Below are positions 1-4,871 of a DNA stretch of 5,487 bases, in pieces (position 1 is the first letter of the stretch; every line of letters starts with the position of its first letter). The DNA comes from Candidatus Peribacteraceae bacterium (GTDB lineage: Bacteria; Patescibacteriota; Gracilibacteria; Peribacterales; Peribacteraceae). Position numbers and translations under genes: made by a program. Below the pieces are notes generated by a model, which was not told the origin of the DNA, searched no databases, and saw nothing but the letters and a program-made list of their open reading frames with translations. The stretch covers positions 1 to 5,487 of the forward strand of contig JAGOUB010000069.1 of the NCBI GenBank assembly GCA_018061525.1, read 5' to 3'.

Positions 1-293
1 GGGATGTAGAGCTCGGGGTCGTAGGTGGTGAAGGCCTTCCAAATCGACCACGGCGTCAGGCTGTGGACGATGGGATTCTCCAAGATGAGCAGGCCGTCGT
101 CCCAACGAACGAAGCCTTGGCTAAGCATCTGGCCATAGACGAGAGCGGCCAGGACGGCGAAGAACGCGGCCGCCCAGAGCAGCGGGCCGCGAGCCGGAAG
201 CGAGGGCGAAGGCTGGGATTCGGGGCGCACGGAGCCACTCTCGGGCCTGGCTGCCGGCCTGTCCAGGGGGCTGGTCGCTTTCTGGCCGTTCAC
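1..293 (-). CDS. TMTC/PMT-like membrane glycosyltransferase, N-terminal part (runs off left edge)
   Basis: The first 97 residues are visible and the rest lies beyond the left edge. The start is GTG at 293-291, because a TAG stop lies immediately upstream in frame. Residues 1-36 are a Pro/Ser/Arg-rich, probably disordered cytoplasmic tail. Residues 37-54 form a hydrophobic membrane helix (LLWAAAFFAVLAALVYG). It is followed by FVRWDDGLLIFENPIVHSL (61-79), with the acidic pair D65-D66 and an NP motif. This layout, first helix then an extracytoplasmic loop with an acidic pair and NPxVxxL, is typical of TMTC-type or PMT-like GT-C glycosyltransferases, many of which carry C-terminal TPR repeats. 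By family knowledge such proteins transfer sugars from lipid-linked donors at the membrane. The catalytic multi-helix core and any TPRs are not in the window, so the enzymatic role is inferred. It diverges from ndk across 36 bases. Confidence 0.72.
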   Translation of the reverse strand, partial: MNGQKATSPLDRPAARPESGSVRPESQPSPSLPARGPLLWAAAFFAVLAALVYGQMLSQGFVRWDDGLLILENPIVHSLTPWSIWKAFTTYDPELYI

Positions 294-329
294 CTAGACT
301 GGAAGCACTTTCCCCGTTCCTCCACCCCT

Positions 330-749
330 ATGGACCGCACTCTCATCCTCCTCAAGCCCGACGCCGTACAGAACCGTGTCTGCGGCAAGGTGCTCGCCCG
401 CTTCGAAGAGGCCGGCTTCACCATCCGCGGCTGCAAGATGCTGCATCTCCACCCCGAGCTGCTCAAGGAGCACTACTCGCACATCGCCGAAAAGCCGTTC
501 TATCCCGAGGTCGAGGAGTTCATGGGCTCCACGCCCGTCATCGGACTCGTGCTCGAGGGCCACGACATCGTCGCCAAGGTGCGCGACATGCTTGGCGTCA
601 CCGACAGCCGCAACGCCGCCCCCGGCACCATCCGCGCCGACTACGGCACCACGCAGATGCTCAACGTCGCCCACGCCTCCGACACGCCCGAGACGGCCAA
701 GAAGGAGATTAAGCGTTTCTTCGCCGAGACCGAGCTCTTCGATTACTGA
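330..749 (+). CDS. ndk: Nucleoside diphosphate kinase
   Basis: This cytoplasmic enzyme moves the gamma-phosphate of ATP onto other (deoxy)nucleoside diphosphates through a phosphohistidine intermediate. The 139-residue length is the usual size for bacterial NDK. The family signature NVAHASD (112-118) contains the catalytic His115. The nucleotide-site residues are also present: Lys9 in LLKPDAV, Tyr49, Phe57 (KPFYPEV), Arg85, Thr91 (GVTDSRNAAPGTIRADYG), Arg102 and Asn112. The ATG at 330 is chosen because the protein then begins MDRTLILLKPD, exactly as family members do. The frame is open further upstream to 63, but that stretch is antisense to the neighbouring membrane gene. There is no Shine-Dalgarno sequence. 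A weak -10-like TAGACT at 295-300 could drive it. The next gene starts 3 bases after the stop, so the two are probably cotranscribed. Nothing essential is missing. Confidence 0.97.
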   Translation: MDRTLILLKPDAVQNRVCGKVLARFEEAGFTIRGCKMLHLHPELLKEHYSHIAEKPFYPEVEEFMGSTPVIGLVLEGHDIVAKVRDMLGVTDSRNAAPGTIRADYGTTQMLNVAHASDTPETAKKEIKRFFAETELFDY

Positions 750-752
750 GCC

Positions 753-1274
753 ATGCTGAGCCTCTCCGCCTTCGCCGAGAGCGACCGCGATGCGGTCTTC
801 CGCGAGGCGGCGGCCTTCATCGCAGCCGAGGGCTTCACCGTCGTCGACCATGACCCGTCCCGTCCCTGGGGCGGGTTCTTTGTGATCGACGAGGCGCAGG
901 CGCCGGCCTTCGCGGAGCGTTTCTTCGCCGGCGAGGGCGTGGAGGCCGATGGCGGCCAGAAGCTCAGCCCAAAGATTCTGCTCGTCGCGCCAGGTAAGCG
1001 CCTGTCGTGGCAGTACCACCACCGCCGGGCCGAGATCTGGCGCGTGCTCGACGGCGAAGTGGCCGTGGTCCAGAGCCCGACCGACGATGAGGCCGTGCCG
1101 CTGGCGCGCACCTCCGGCGACGTGGTGCGCCTGGCGCAGGGCGAGCGCCACCGCCTGGTGGGCCGCGACCACTGGGGCATGGTCGCCGAGATCTGGCGCC
1201 ACACCGACCCGGCCGCGCCGAGCGACGAGAGCGATATCGTGCGCCTCCAAGACGACTTCGGGCGCGGCGCCTGA
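753..1274 (+). CDS. Type II mannose-6-phosphate isomerase-like cupin
   Basis: This is a stand-alone single-domain cupin of 173 residues, similar to the C-terminal isomerase domain of bifunctional GMP/PMI enzymes. Relatives are often annotated as mannose-6-phosphate isomerase or, loosely, phosphoheptose isomerase. The diagnostic segments are RPWGGFFVID (37-46), KILLVAPGKRLSWQYHHRRAE (74-94) and EIWRVLDGEVAVV (94-106). The expected metal ligands are Gln87, His89, Glu94 and His133 (GERHRL). The conserved tail WGMVAEIWRH and DIVRLQDDFGR is also present. By family it interconverts fructose-6-P and mannose-6-P, feeding GDP-mannose and glycoconjugate synthesis; the exact substrate cannot be settled from sequence. 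It starts 3 bases after ndk without its own ribosome site, suggesting coupled expression. The nearby glycosyltransferase-like gene fits a supply of activated sugars. The AT-rich island begins shortly after its stop. Confidence 0.85.
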   Translation: MLSLSAFAESDRDAVFREAAAFIAAEGFTVVDHDPSRPWGGFFVIDEAQAPAFAERFFAGEGVEADGGQKLSPKILLVAPGKRLSWQYHHRRAEIWRVLDGEVAVVQSPTDDEAVPLARTSGDVVRLAQGERHRLVGRDHWGMVAEIWRHTDPAAPSDESDIVRLQDDFGRGA

Positions 1275-1361
1275 GGGGCCGGTTCTGCCTGGTCTTGGAA
1301 CCGTCCTTAATGACTCGCTTGAGCCATTTCAGCAAGCGCTAGTCCACCTTTTTCCTTTCAC

Positions 1362-1367
1362 TAAAAT
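1362..1367 (+). promoter_or_regulatory. Candidate -10 element for the AT-rich two-gene module
   Basis: TAAAAT matches the sigma-70 -10 consensus TATAAT at five of six positions and lies in the AT-rich gap ahead of the ImmA-type gene. A transcript starting about 7 bases downstream would leave roughly 23 bases before the ATG at 1397. No good -35 hexamer is visible at 16-18 bases upstream, so this is a weak call based on the -10 match and position only. Confidence 0.35.
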
Positions 1368-1396
1368 GCATTGAATGCTTGAATAGATGCGTCGCT

Positions 1397-1900
1397 ATGC
1401 TTGCTCCCGGAAAAATTAAAGACATCGAGGCGAAGGCGGAAGATGTGTTGTCTACCTTGATAAAGGAGGATGGTGATATTTCATTTCCTGTGCCACTCGC
1501 AAAGATAGCTGAGAACTATGGCTTAACGATTAAGGTTGTTGATTTTCCTAAGGGGTCTATTTCCGGCGCATACGATCGCAGCATCGGAACAATATACGTT
1601 TCCTCTAGCGAGCCAGCTCAACGACAGGCATTCACTATTGCTCATGAATTGGGCCACGCCCTTTTGCATAAAGATAAAGGAGCAGAGATTTTGTATCGTA
1701 CAGATCTGCATGATCTTGATTCCCCCCTGCCTGCCGAGGAACAAGAGGCGAATTGGTTTGCTGCAAGCCTCCTAATGCCGAAAGATCATGTGAGGAGATA
1801 TTTTAACGTTCTTGATAACCCTGACCTGCTCGCGACTGTCTTTGGAGTCTCCCCCTCAGCTATGAGGTTCCGCTTAAAAAATCTTGGCCTCCTGAAATGA
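1397..1900 (+). CDS. ImmA/IrrE-family zinc metallopeptidase
   Basis: This 167-residue protein belongs to the ImmA/IrrE (DUF955) peptidase family. The zinc-binding HEXXH motif is seen in FTIAHELGHALLH (79-91), with His83, Glu84 and His87. The family's second block, EEQEANWFAASLLMP (114-128), supplies the likely third ligand Glu117. The N-terminal part (about 8-75) has the usual helix plus beta layout (PVPLAKIAENYGL), ending in GTIYVSS just before the zinc helix. The C-terminal part (about 145-167, VFGVSPSAMRFRLKNLGLL) resembles the short helical tail common in this family. No separate helix-turn-helix domain is fused. Known relatives cleave a repressor to switch on a mobile element or a stress response; the target here is unknown. 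An in-frame TTG at 1379 would add six residues; ATG is preferred. Its base composition is much more AT-rich than the flanks, suggesting transfer. It overlaps the next gene by ATGA. Confidence 0.93.
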   Translation: MLAPGKIKDIEAKAEDVLSTLIKEDGDISFPVPLAKIAENYGLTIKVVDFPKGSISGAYDRSIGTIYVSSSEPAQRQAFTIAHELGHALLHKDKGAEILYRTDLHDLDSPLPAEEQEANWFAASLLMPKDHVRRYFNVLDNPDLLATVFGVSPSAMRFRLKNLGLLK

Positions 1901-2310
1901 CCCCCACTGCTGGCCCAGCAACGCCTACCCCTGGTGATGAAGCTGAGGTTCATCATTTTAGAGATTTAGGTGGTCATGAATATACCGATCCTGATCAGCA
2001 TGCGAAGCAGTTAAAGAATCATATCGATGAACTCTCCGTAAAGCTTCAGCAGAGGCGTGTTGAAGATGCTGAGCAGCGATTAAGAGAACGCCCAAAAATG
2101 ACCCGGCAATTACTGTTACTCCTCGTTTTTCAGAACTTCGCAGTTTTTGCTTTGGTTATTGGTAAATCGTGGCTGGAATTAGATCCAATGGTATTAAGCA
2201 TTATTGTTCCGGCAACTTTAGGAGAAACAGCTTTCATGGTTCATAAGATTGTAGATTTCGCCTTTAGAGAGATCGACTACAAGCCTCACGAGAACGGCAA
2301 AATTTCGTAA
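1897..2310 (+). CDS. Small coiled-coil protein with two membrane segments, function unknown
   Basis: I do not recognise a named family for this 137-residue protein. Its ATG overlaps the stop of the peptidase gene (ATGA, 1897-1900), indicating translational coupling. Residues 1-15 are Pro/Thr-rich. Residues about 33-66 are charged and heptad-like (KQLKNHIDELSVKLQQRRVE), consistent with a coiled coil. Two hydrophobic segments follow: about 70-89 (QLLLLLVFQNFAVFALVIG) and about 97-119 (PMVLSIIVPATLGETAFMVH). A short polar tail ends the protein. The basic residues RERPKMTR before the first helix suggest both termini face the cytoplasm. The second helix carries polar residues (T107, E110, T111), unusual for a plain anchor. 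In general form it resembles small two-helix proteins found beside predicted ATPases or peptidases in accessory modules, which is recollection and not a verified match. A role as substrate, partner or membrane effector of the peptidase is inference. Confidence 0.85.
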   Translation: MTPTAGPATPTPGDEAEVHHFRDLGGHEYTDPDQHAKQLKNHIDELSVKLQQRRVEDAEQRLRERPKMTRQLLLLLVFQNFAVFALVIGKSWLELDPMVLSIIVPATLGETAFMVHKIVDFAFREIDYKPHENGKIS

Positions 2311-2317
2311 GTGGTTT

Positions 2318-2920
2318 TTACTTTTTAGTCCGGTCCGCGCACGAGCAGCGACCGCCGCCGCAGCCGCAGGCGGGAGCTTGGGCATGCTCGGGCAGGTCCA
2401 GCTTGAAGCGACCCTCGCGCCGGTCGATGGTGGCGCCGCCGATGCGTTCGAGCGTTGTATCGAGCGCGGCCACGATCACCTCGGGCACCTCGCGGTGGCC
2501 GAAGACCAGGGCGTTGGCCGGCGTCGCTTCGGCGAATTCCAGGCAGAAGGTGCTGTTCTCATCCAATCCCACCACGAGCACCGAGCCCGGGCGGCCGGCG
2601 GCGTCGATCGCTTCCTTCAATCCCAGAGCGGCGTCGTGCGTGAGCGTCAGTGACCGCGGGCGCGGCGGACGTTCGGCGAGAAGGGTATTCAATTCGATCA
2701 CGAGCTCGGCCACTTCCTCGTCGCCGAAGCCGTGACTGAGGCAGCCCTCGGCCAGGGTTTCGCGGTCGTTATGGGAGCAGCTGAAGCAGTGCAGGCCGTA
2801 TTCGGCCAGCAACGGGCCGGCCTCGGGCAGCACGGCGATAATCTCGGACACGAGCATACCGGCGCTAATGGGTGCGCTTTTCGTCGCGGTCTTCGCTGGC
2901 TGTCCGGCGGAGGCGGGCAT
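2318..2920 (-). CDS. DUF1858 - IscA/HesB-like fusion protein
   Basis: This is a two-domain cytoplasmic protein of 200 residues with the chosen start. The N-terminal domain (about 16-80) is DUF1858-like: ISAGMLVSEIIAVLPEAGPL, then EYGLHCFSC with the paired cysteines of that family (C45, C48), then a helical ETLAEGCLSHGFGDEEVAEL. The second domain (about 90-185) is an A-type iron-sulfur carrier fold (IscA/HesB): SLTLTHDAALGLKEAID, FCLEF, IGGATIDRREGRFKLDLPEH, and a C-terminal CGCGGGRCSC. The first conserved cysteine of IscA (in GCSG) is not at its usual place; C126 in FCLEF is nearby, and two extra cysteines follow the CGCG. A role in iron-sulfur or redox chemistry is inferred. The start at 2920 is preferred because a -10-like TACCAT ends exactly 6 bases upstream. 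An ATG at 2962 would add 14 residues and overlap the divergent gene. It converges on the membrane-protein gene across 7 bases. Confidence 0.85.
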   Translation of the reverse strand: MPASAGQPAKTATKSAPISAGMLVSEIIAVLPEAGPLLAEYGLHCFSCSHNDRETLAEGCLSHGFGDEEVAELVIELNTLLAERPPRPRSLTLTHDAALGLKEAIDAAGRPGSVLVVGLDENSTFCLEFAEATPANALVFGHREVPEVIVAALDTTLERIGGATIDRREGRFKLDLPEHAQAPACGCGGGRCSCADRTKK

Positions 2921-2926
2921 ATCCTC

Positions 2927-2932
2927 ATGGTA
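2927..2932 (-). promoter_or_regulatory. Candidate -10 element of the DUF1858-IscA gene, leaderless
   Basis: Read on the minus strand this is TACCAT, four of six matches to TATAAT including the key T, A and final T. Exactly six bases (GAGGAT) separate it from the ATG at 2920-2918, so transcription would begin at or next to the start codon. A TTGGCG at 2958-2953 resembles a -35 box, but the 20-base spacer is too long to trust. Two other starts in the window show the same spacing. Confidence 0.35.
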
Positions 2933-2944
2933 CCAGCCCGCTCC

Positions 2945-4186
2945 ATGATGAACGCCAAACATCCCGCCGTTTCCGCCGCCGCTCTGCTCGTGACCCTCCT
3001 TGTGGGTTGGGGCCTCGGCCGTGGCTCGGTGAAGCCCGCCACCGACTTGCCCTCCATTCCAGCAGCCGGCAGCGGCGCCACGCTGGAACGTCCCAATTTG
3101 TCGCTCTTCTGGCTAGTTTGGGAAACGCTCGGGCAGACCTACATCGACCCGGCCAAGATCGATCCGCAGGCGCTCCTCTACGGCGCTATCGGCGGCTTCG
3201 TCGACAGCGTTGGCGATCCCTACACCGTCTTCATGACCCCGGAGCAGAACGCGGACTTCCGCAGCATCCTTGTGGGCTCGCTCGAAGGCATTGGCGCCGA
3301 GCTCGACCTGCGCGACGGCTTGATTGTGGTGGTGGCTCCGCTGCGCGGCTCGCCCGCCGAGCGCGCCGGCCTCCTGCCGCAGGACGTGATCACCGCCGTG
3401 GACGCCGAGCCCGTCGACGGCCAGACGCTCAACGATGTGGTGCACCGCATCCGCGGCCAGAAGGGGACGACGGTCGAGCTCTCGGTGCTGCGCGGACCCG
3501 AGCGCAAGGGCGTGCAGATCAAGATCATGCGCGACTCCATCCAGATCCCGAGCGTGGAGGCCACCGAGCGTTCCACGTCCGCCGGCCCGGTCGGCGTGAT
3601 CAGCCTGAACCAATACGGTGACACGACCGTGGTCGAGTTCGAGCAGGCCCTGCGCGGTTTCCTCGAGGATGGCGTGGTGGGCTTGATCGTCGACGAGCGC
3701 GGCAACGGCGGCGGCTACTTGGAGGGCGCGGTCGACTTGGCCGCCTTCTTCCTGCCCAAGGACAGCCTGGTGGTGAGCGTGCGCCAGCGTGACGGCGAGA
3801 GCGAAGAACACCGCACGAAGCTCGATCCCATCGCCCCGTCGCTGCCGGTGGTGGTGCTCGTGAACCAGGGCACGGCCAGCGCCGCCGAGATCTTCGCGGG
3901 CGCGCTGCAGGACCAGAAGCGCGGCACGGTCATCGGCACCAAGACCTTCGGTAAGGGGACGGTGCAGGACGTGCTCGAGCTCCCGGGCGGCAGCAGCCTC
4001 AAGGTGACAACCGCGCGCTGGATGACGCCTGCCGGTCGCGACATCGGTGCCGACAAAGTGACGCCCGATACCGTCGTGGATCGCTCCATCGAGGACTTTA
4101 CCGCCGGCCGCGACCCGCAGATGGACGCCGCGTTGGCCGTCTTCGGCGAGCCCGTGGCGCCGCCGTTGGAGCGCGGCGACGAGTGA
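2945..4186 (+). CDS. C-terminal processing peptidase (S41 family, PDZ-containing)
   Basis: This 413-residue CtpA/Prc-type serine peptidase acts on the outer face of the membrane. Residues 8-24 form an N-terminal membrane anchor or signal (AVSAAALLVTLLVGWGL). An N-terminal helical region follows (about 52-104, with GAIGGFVDSVGDPYTVFM, typical of the family). The PDZ domain spans about 110-195 (GIGAEL, GSPAERAGLLPQDVITAVD). The S41 catalytic core is about 205-385. The catalytic serine is S312 in NQGTASAAEIFAGAL and the general-base lysine is K337 in GTKTFGKGTVQ, 25 residues apart as expected. The usual DLRxNPGG strand motif reads DERGNGGG here. Family members trim C-termini of exported or envelope proteins. 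In-frame ATGs at 2927 and 2948 are alternative starts; 2945 gives a normal signal region. There is no Shine-Dalgarno sequence. It diverges from the DUF1858-IscA gene. Confidence 0.95.
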   Translation: MMNAKHPAVSAAALLVTLLVGWGLGRGSVKPATDLPSIPAAGSGATLERPNLSLFWLVWETLGQTYIDPAKIDPQALLYGAIGGFVDSVGDPYTVFMTPEQNADFRSILVGSLEGIGAELDLRDGLIVVVAPLRGSPAERAGLLPQDVITAVDAEPVDGQTLNDVVHRIRGQKGTTVELSVLRGPERKGVQIKIMRDSIQIPSVEATERSTSAGPVGVISLNQYGDTTVVEFEQALRGFLEDGVVGLIVDERGNGGGYLEGAVDLAAFFLPKDSLVVSVRQRDGESEEHRTKLDPIAPSLPVVVLVNQGTASAAEIFAGALQDQKRGTVIGTKTFGKGTVQDVLELPGGSSLKVTTARWMTPAGRDIGADKVTPDTVVDRSIEDFTAGRDPQMDAALAVFGEPVAPPLERGDE

Positions 4187-4190
4187 CGCA

Positions 4191-4219
4191 GTGACCCGCG
4201 CGCAGGCGCGGAGTATGCT
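4191..4219 (+). promoter_or_regulatory. Sigma-70-like promoter for the RNase H gene, leaderless
   Basis: A -35-like GTGACC (4191-4196, four of six matches to TTGACA) and a -10-like TATGCT (4214-4219, four of six to TATAAT) are separated by exactly 17 bases. The GTG start codon at 4226 comes six bases after the -10 box, so the transcript would start at the start codon. The 39-base gap after the peptidase gene is GC-rich apart from these boxes. This is the best-formed promoter in the window. Confidence 0.5.
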
Positions 4220-4225
4220 CTGGCC

Positions 4226-4846
4226 GTGGTCCGCCTCCCTCCCTCCCTCGAGCGGCGCCTCGCGCTCCTCTTCCCGGCTCCTGCCGACCGGGACCGTTTT
4301 ATCGCGCAGGCCATCGAGCATGCGGTTGAAGACCTGCAGCCCACGGCCGTCAGCGCCGCTACACCCGTCGCCGAGACTCCGCCCTCCATCGGCGGCACGC
4401 TGCACCTCTTCACCGACGGCGGCAGCCGCGGCAACCCCGGCCAGTCGGCCATCGCCTGCGTGCTGGAGGATCCGCTGCGCGGCACGGTGCTCAAGGAGTA
4501 CGCCGCCCGCATCGGCATCGAGACGAACAACGTGGCCGAGTACCGCGCCCTCATCGAAGGGCTGAAGTTGGCCGAGCAGTACCATCCCAACCGCCTTATC
4601 TGCCACCTCGATTCCGAGCTGGTGGTGCGCCAATTGAACGGCCAATACCAAGTGAAGGTGCAGAGCCTCAAGGCGTTCGTCGACGAGATTAAGATCCTGA
4701 CGCACCGCTTTGCCGACGTGGTCTTCACGCACATCCCCCGCGAGGACAACCACCGCGCCGACGCCCTGGTGAACCGGGCTCTGGACGAGCTCAAAACGGC
4801 CGCTGTGCCCTCTCGTCCGAATTCCCGACCTTCGCTCTTCCGCTGA
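4226..4846 (+). CDS. RNase HI-family protein with N-terminal extension
   Basis: This is a 206-residue cytoplasmic protein. The C-terminal domain (about 57-190) is an RnhA-type RNase H fold, which cuts the RNA strand of RNA-DNA hybrids. The four expected acidic metal-binding residues are visible: D64 in LFTDGGSRGNPG, E105 in NNVAEYRALI, D129 in HLDSELVVRQLNG and D179 in NHRADALVNRALD. The pattern is closest to the RNase HI-like group in which TDGGSRGNPG is followed by TNNVAEYxAL. Residues 1-55 are an extension not needed for catalysis. Its first 36 residues (VRLPPSLERRLALLF, then RDRFIAQAIEHAVED) look like a ribbon-helix-helix DNA-binding segment; residues 37-55 look like a flexible linker. 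The extension does not resemble the hybrid-binding domain of other RNases H. The GTG start is supported by the promoter placed just upstream. Its ending shows nothing unusual. Confidence 0.9.
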   Translation: MVRLPPSLERRLALLFPAPADRDRFIAQAIEHAVEDLQPTAVSAATPVAETPPSIGGTLHLFTDGGSRGNPGQSAIACVLEDPLRGTVLKEYAARIGIETNNVAEYRALIEGLKLAEQYHPNRLICHLDSELVVRQLNGQYQVKVQSLKAFVDEIKILTHRFADVVFTHIPREDNHRADALVNRALDELKTAAVPSRPNSRPSLFR

Positions 4847-4859
4847 GCGGGATCGAGGG

Positions 4860-4865
4860 CATACT
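4860..4865 (+). promoter_or_regulatory. Candidate -10 element of the VanW-family gene, leaderless
   Basis: CATACT matches TATAAT at four of six positions and is followed by six bases (GGCCGC) and the GTG start at 4872. The arrangement closely mirrors the RNase H promoter, TATGCT-CTGGCC-GTG. No convincing -35 box is seen at 16-18 bases upstream, so support comes mainly from the matching spacing. Confidence 0.35.
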
Positions 4866-4871
4866 GGCCGC

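Noticed and set aside
272..300. Promoter for ndk (TGGTCG, 17 bases, TAGACT)
   Set aside because: The spacing is right, but the -35 matches only three of six positions and the -10 four of six. Unlike the leaderless cases it does not abut the start codon, so support is too weak to list.
63..329. N-terminal extension of ndk back to 63
   Set aside because: NDK proteins begin at the MxRTLxLLKPD segment encoded at 330. The upstream stretch is antisense to the membrane gene, whose WDD and NP motifs are convincing.
294..1250. 318-codon open frame on the minus strand opposite ndk and the isomerase gene
   Set aside because: It mirrors two well-supported plus-strand genes and has a repetitive Ala/Gly/Leu/Val-rich composition without family motifs.
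1280..1303. Possible terminator hairpin CGGTTC / GAACCG after the isomerase gene
   Set aside because: The stem is only six pairs with a 12-base loop, and no T-run follows, so it cannot be told from a chance inverted repeat.
2732..2944. Upstream extension of the S41 peptidase frame
   Set aside because: This part is antisense to the DUF1858-IscA gene and would place the signal/anchor segment internally. ATG 2945 gives a normal N-terminal signal region.
4235..4249. CCTCCCTCCCTC microrepeat near the start of the RNase H gene
   Set aside because: It is a short low-complexity run inside a coding region (Leu-Pro-Pro-Ser codons) with no sign of a functional repeat.
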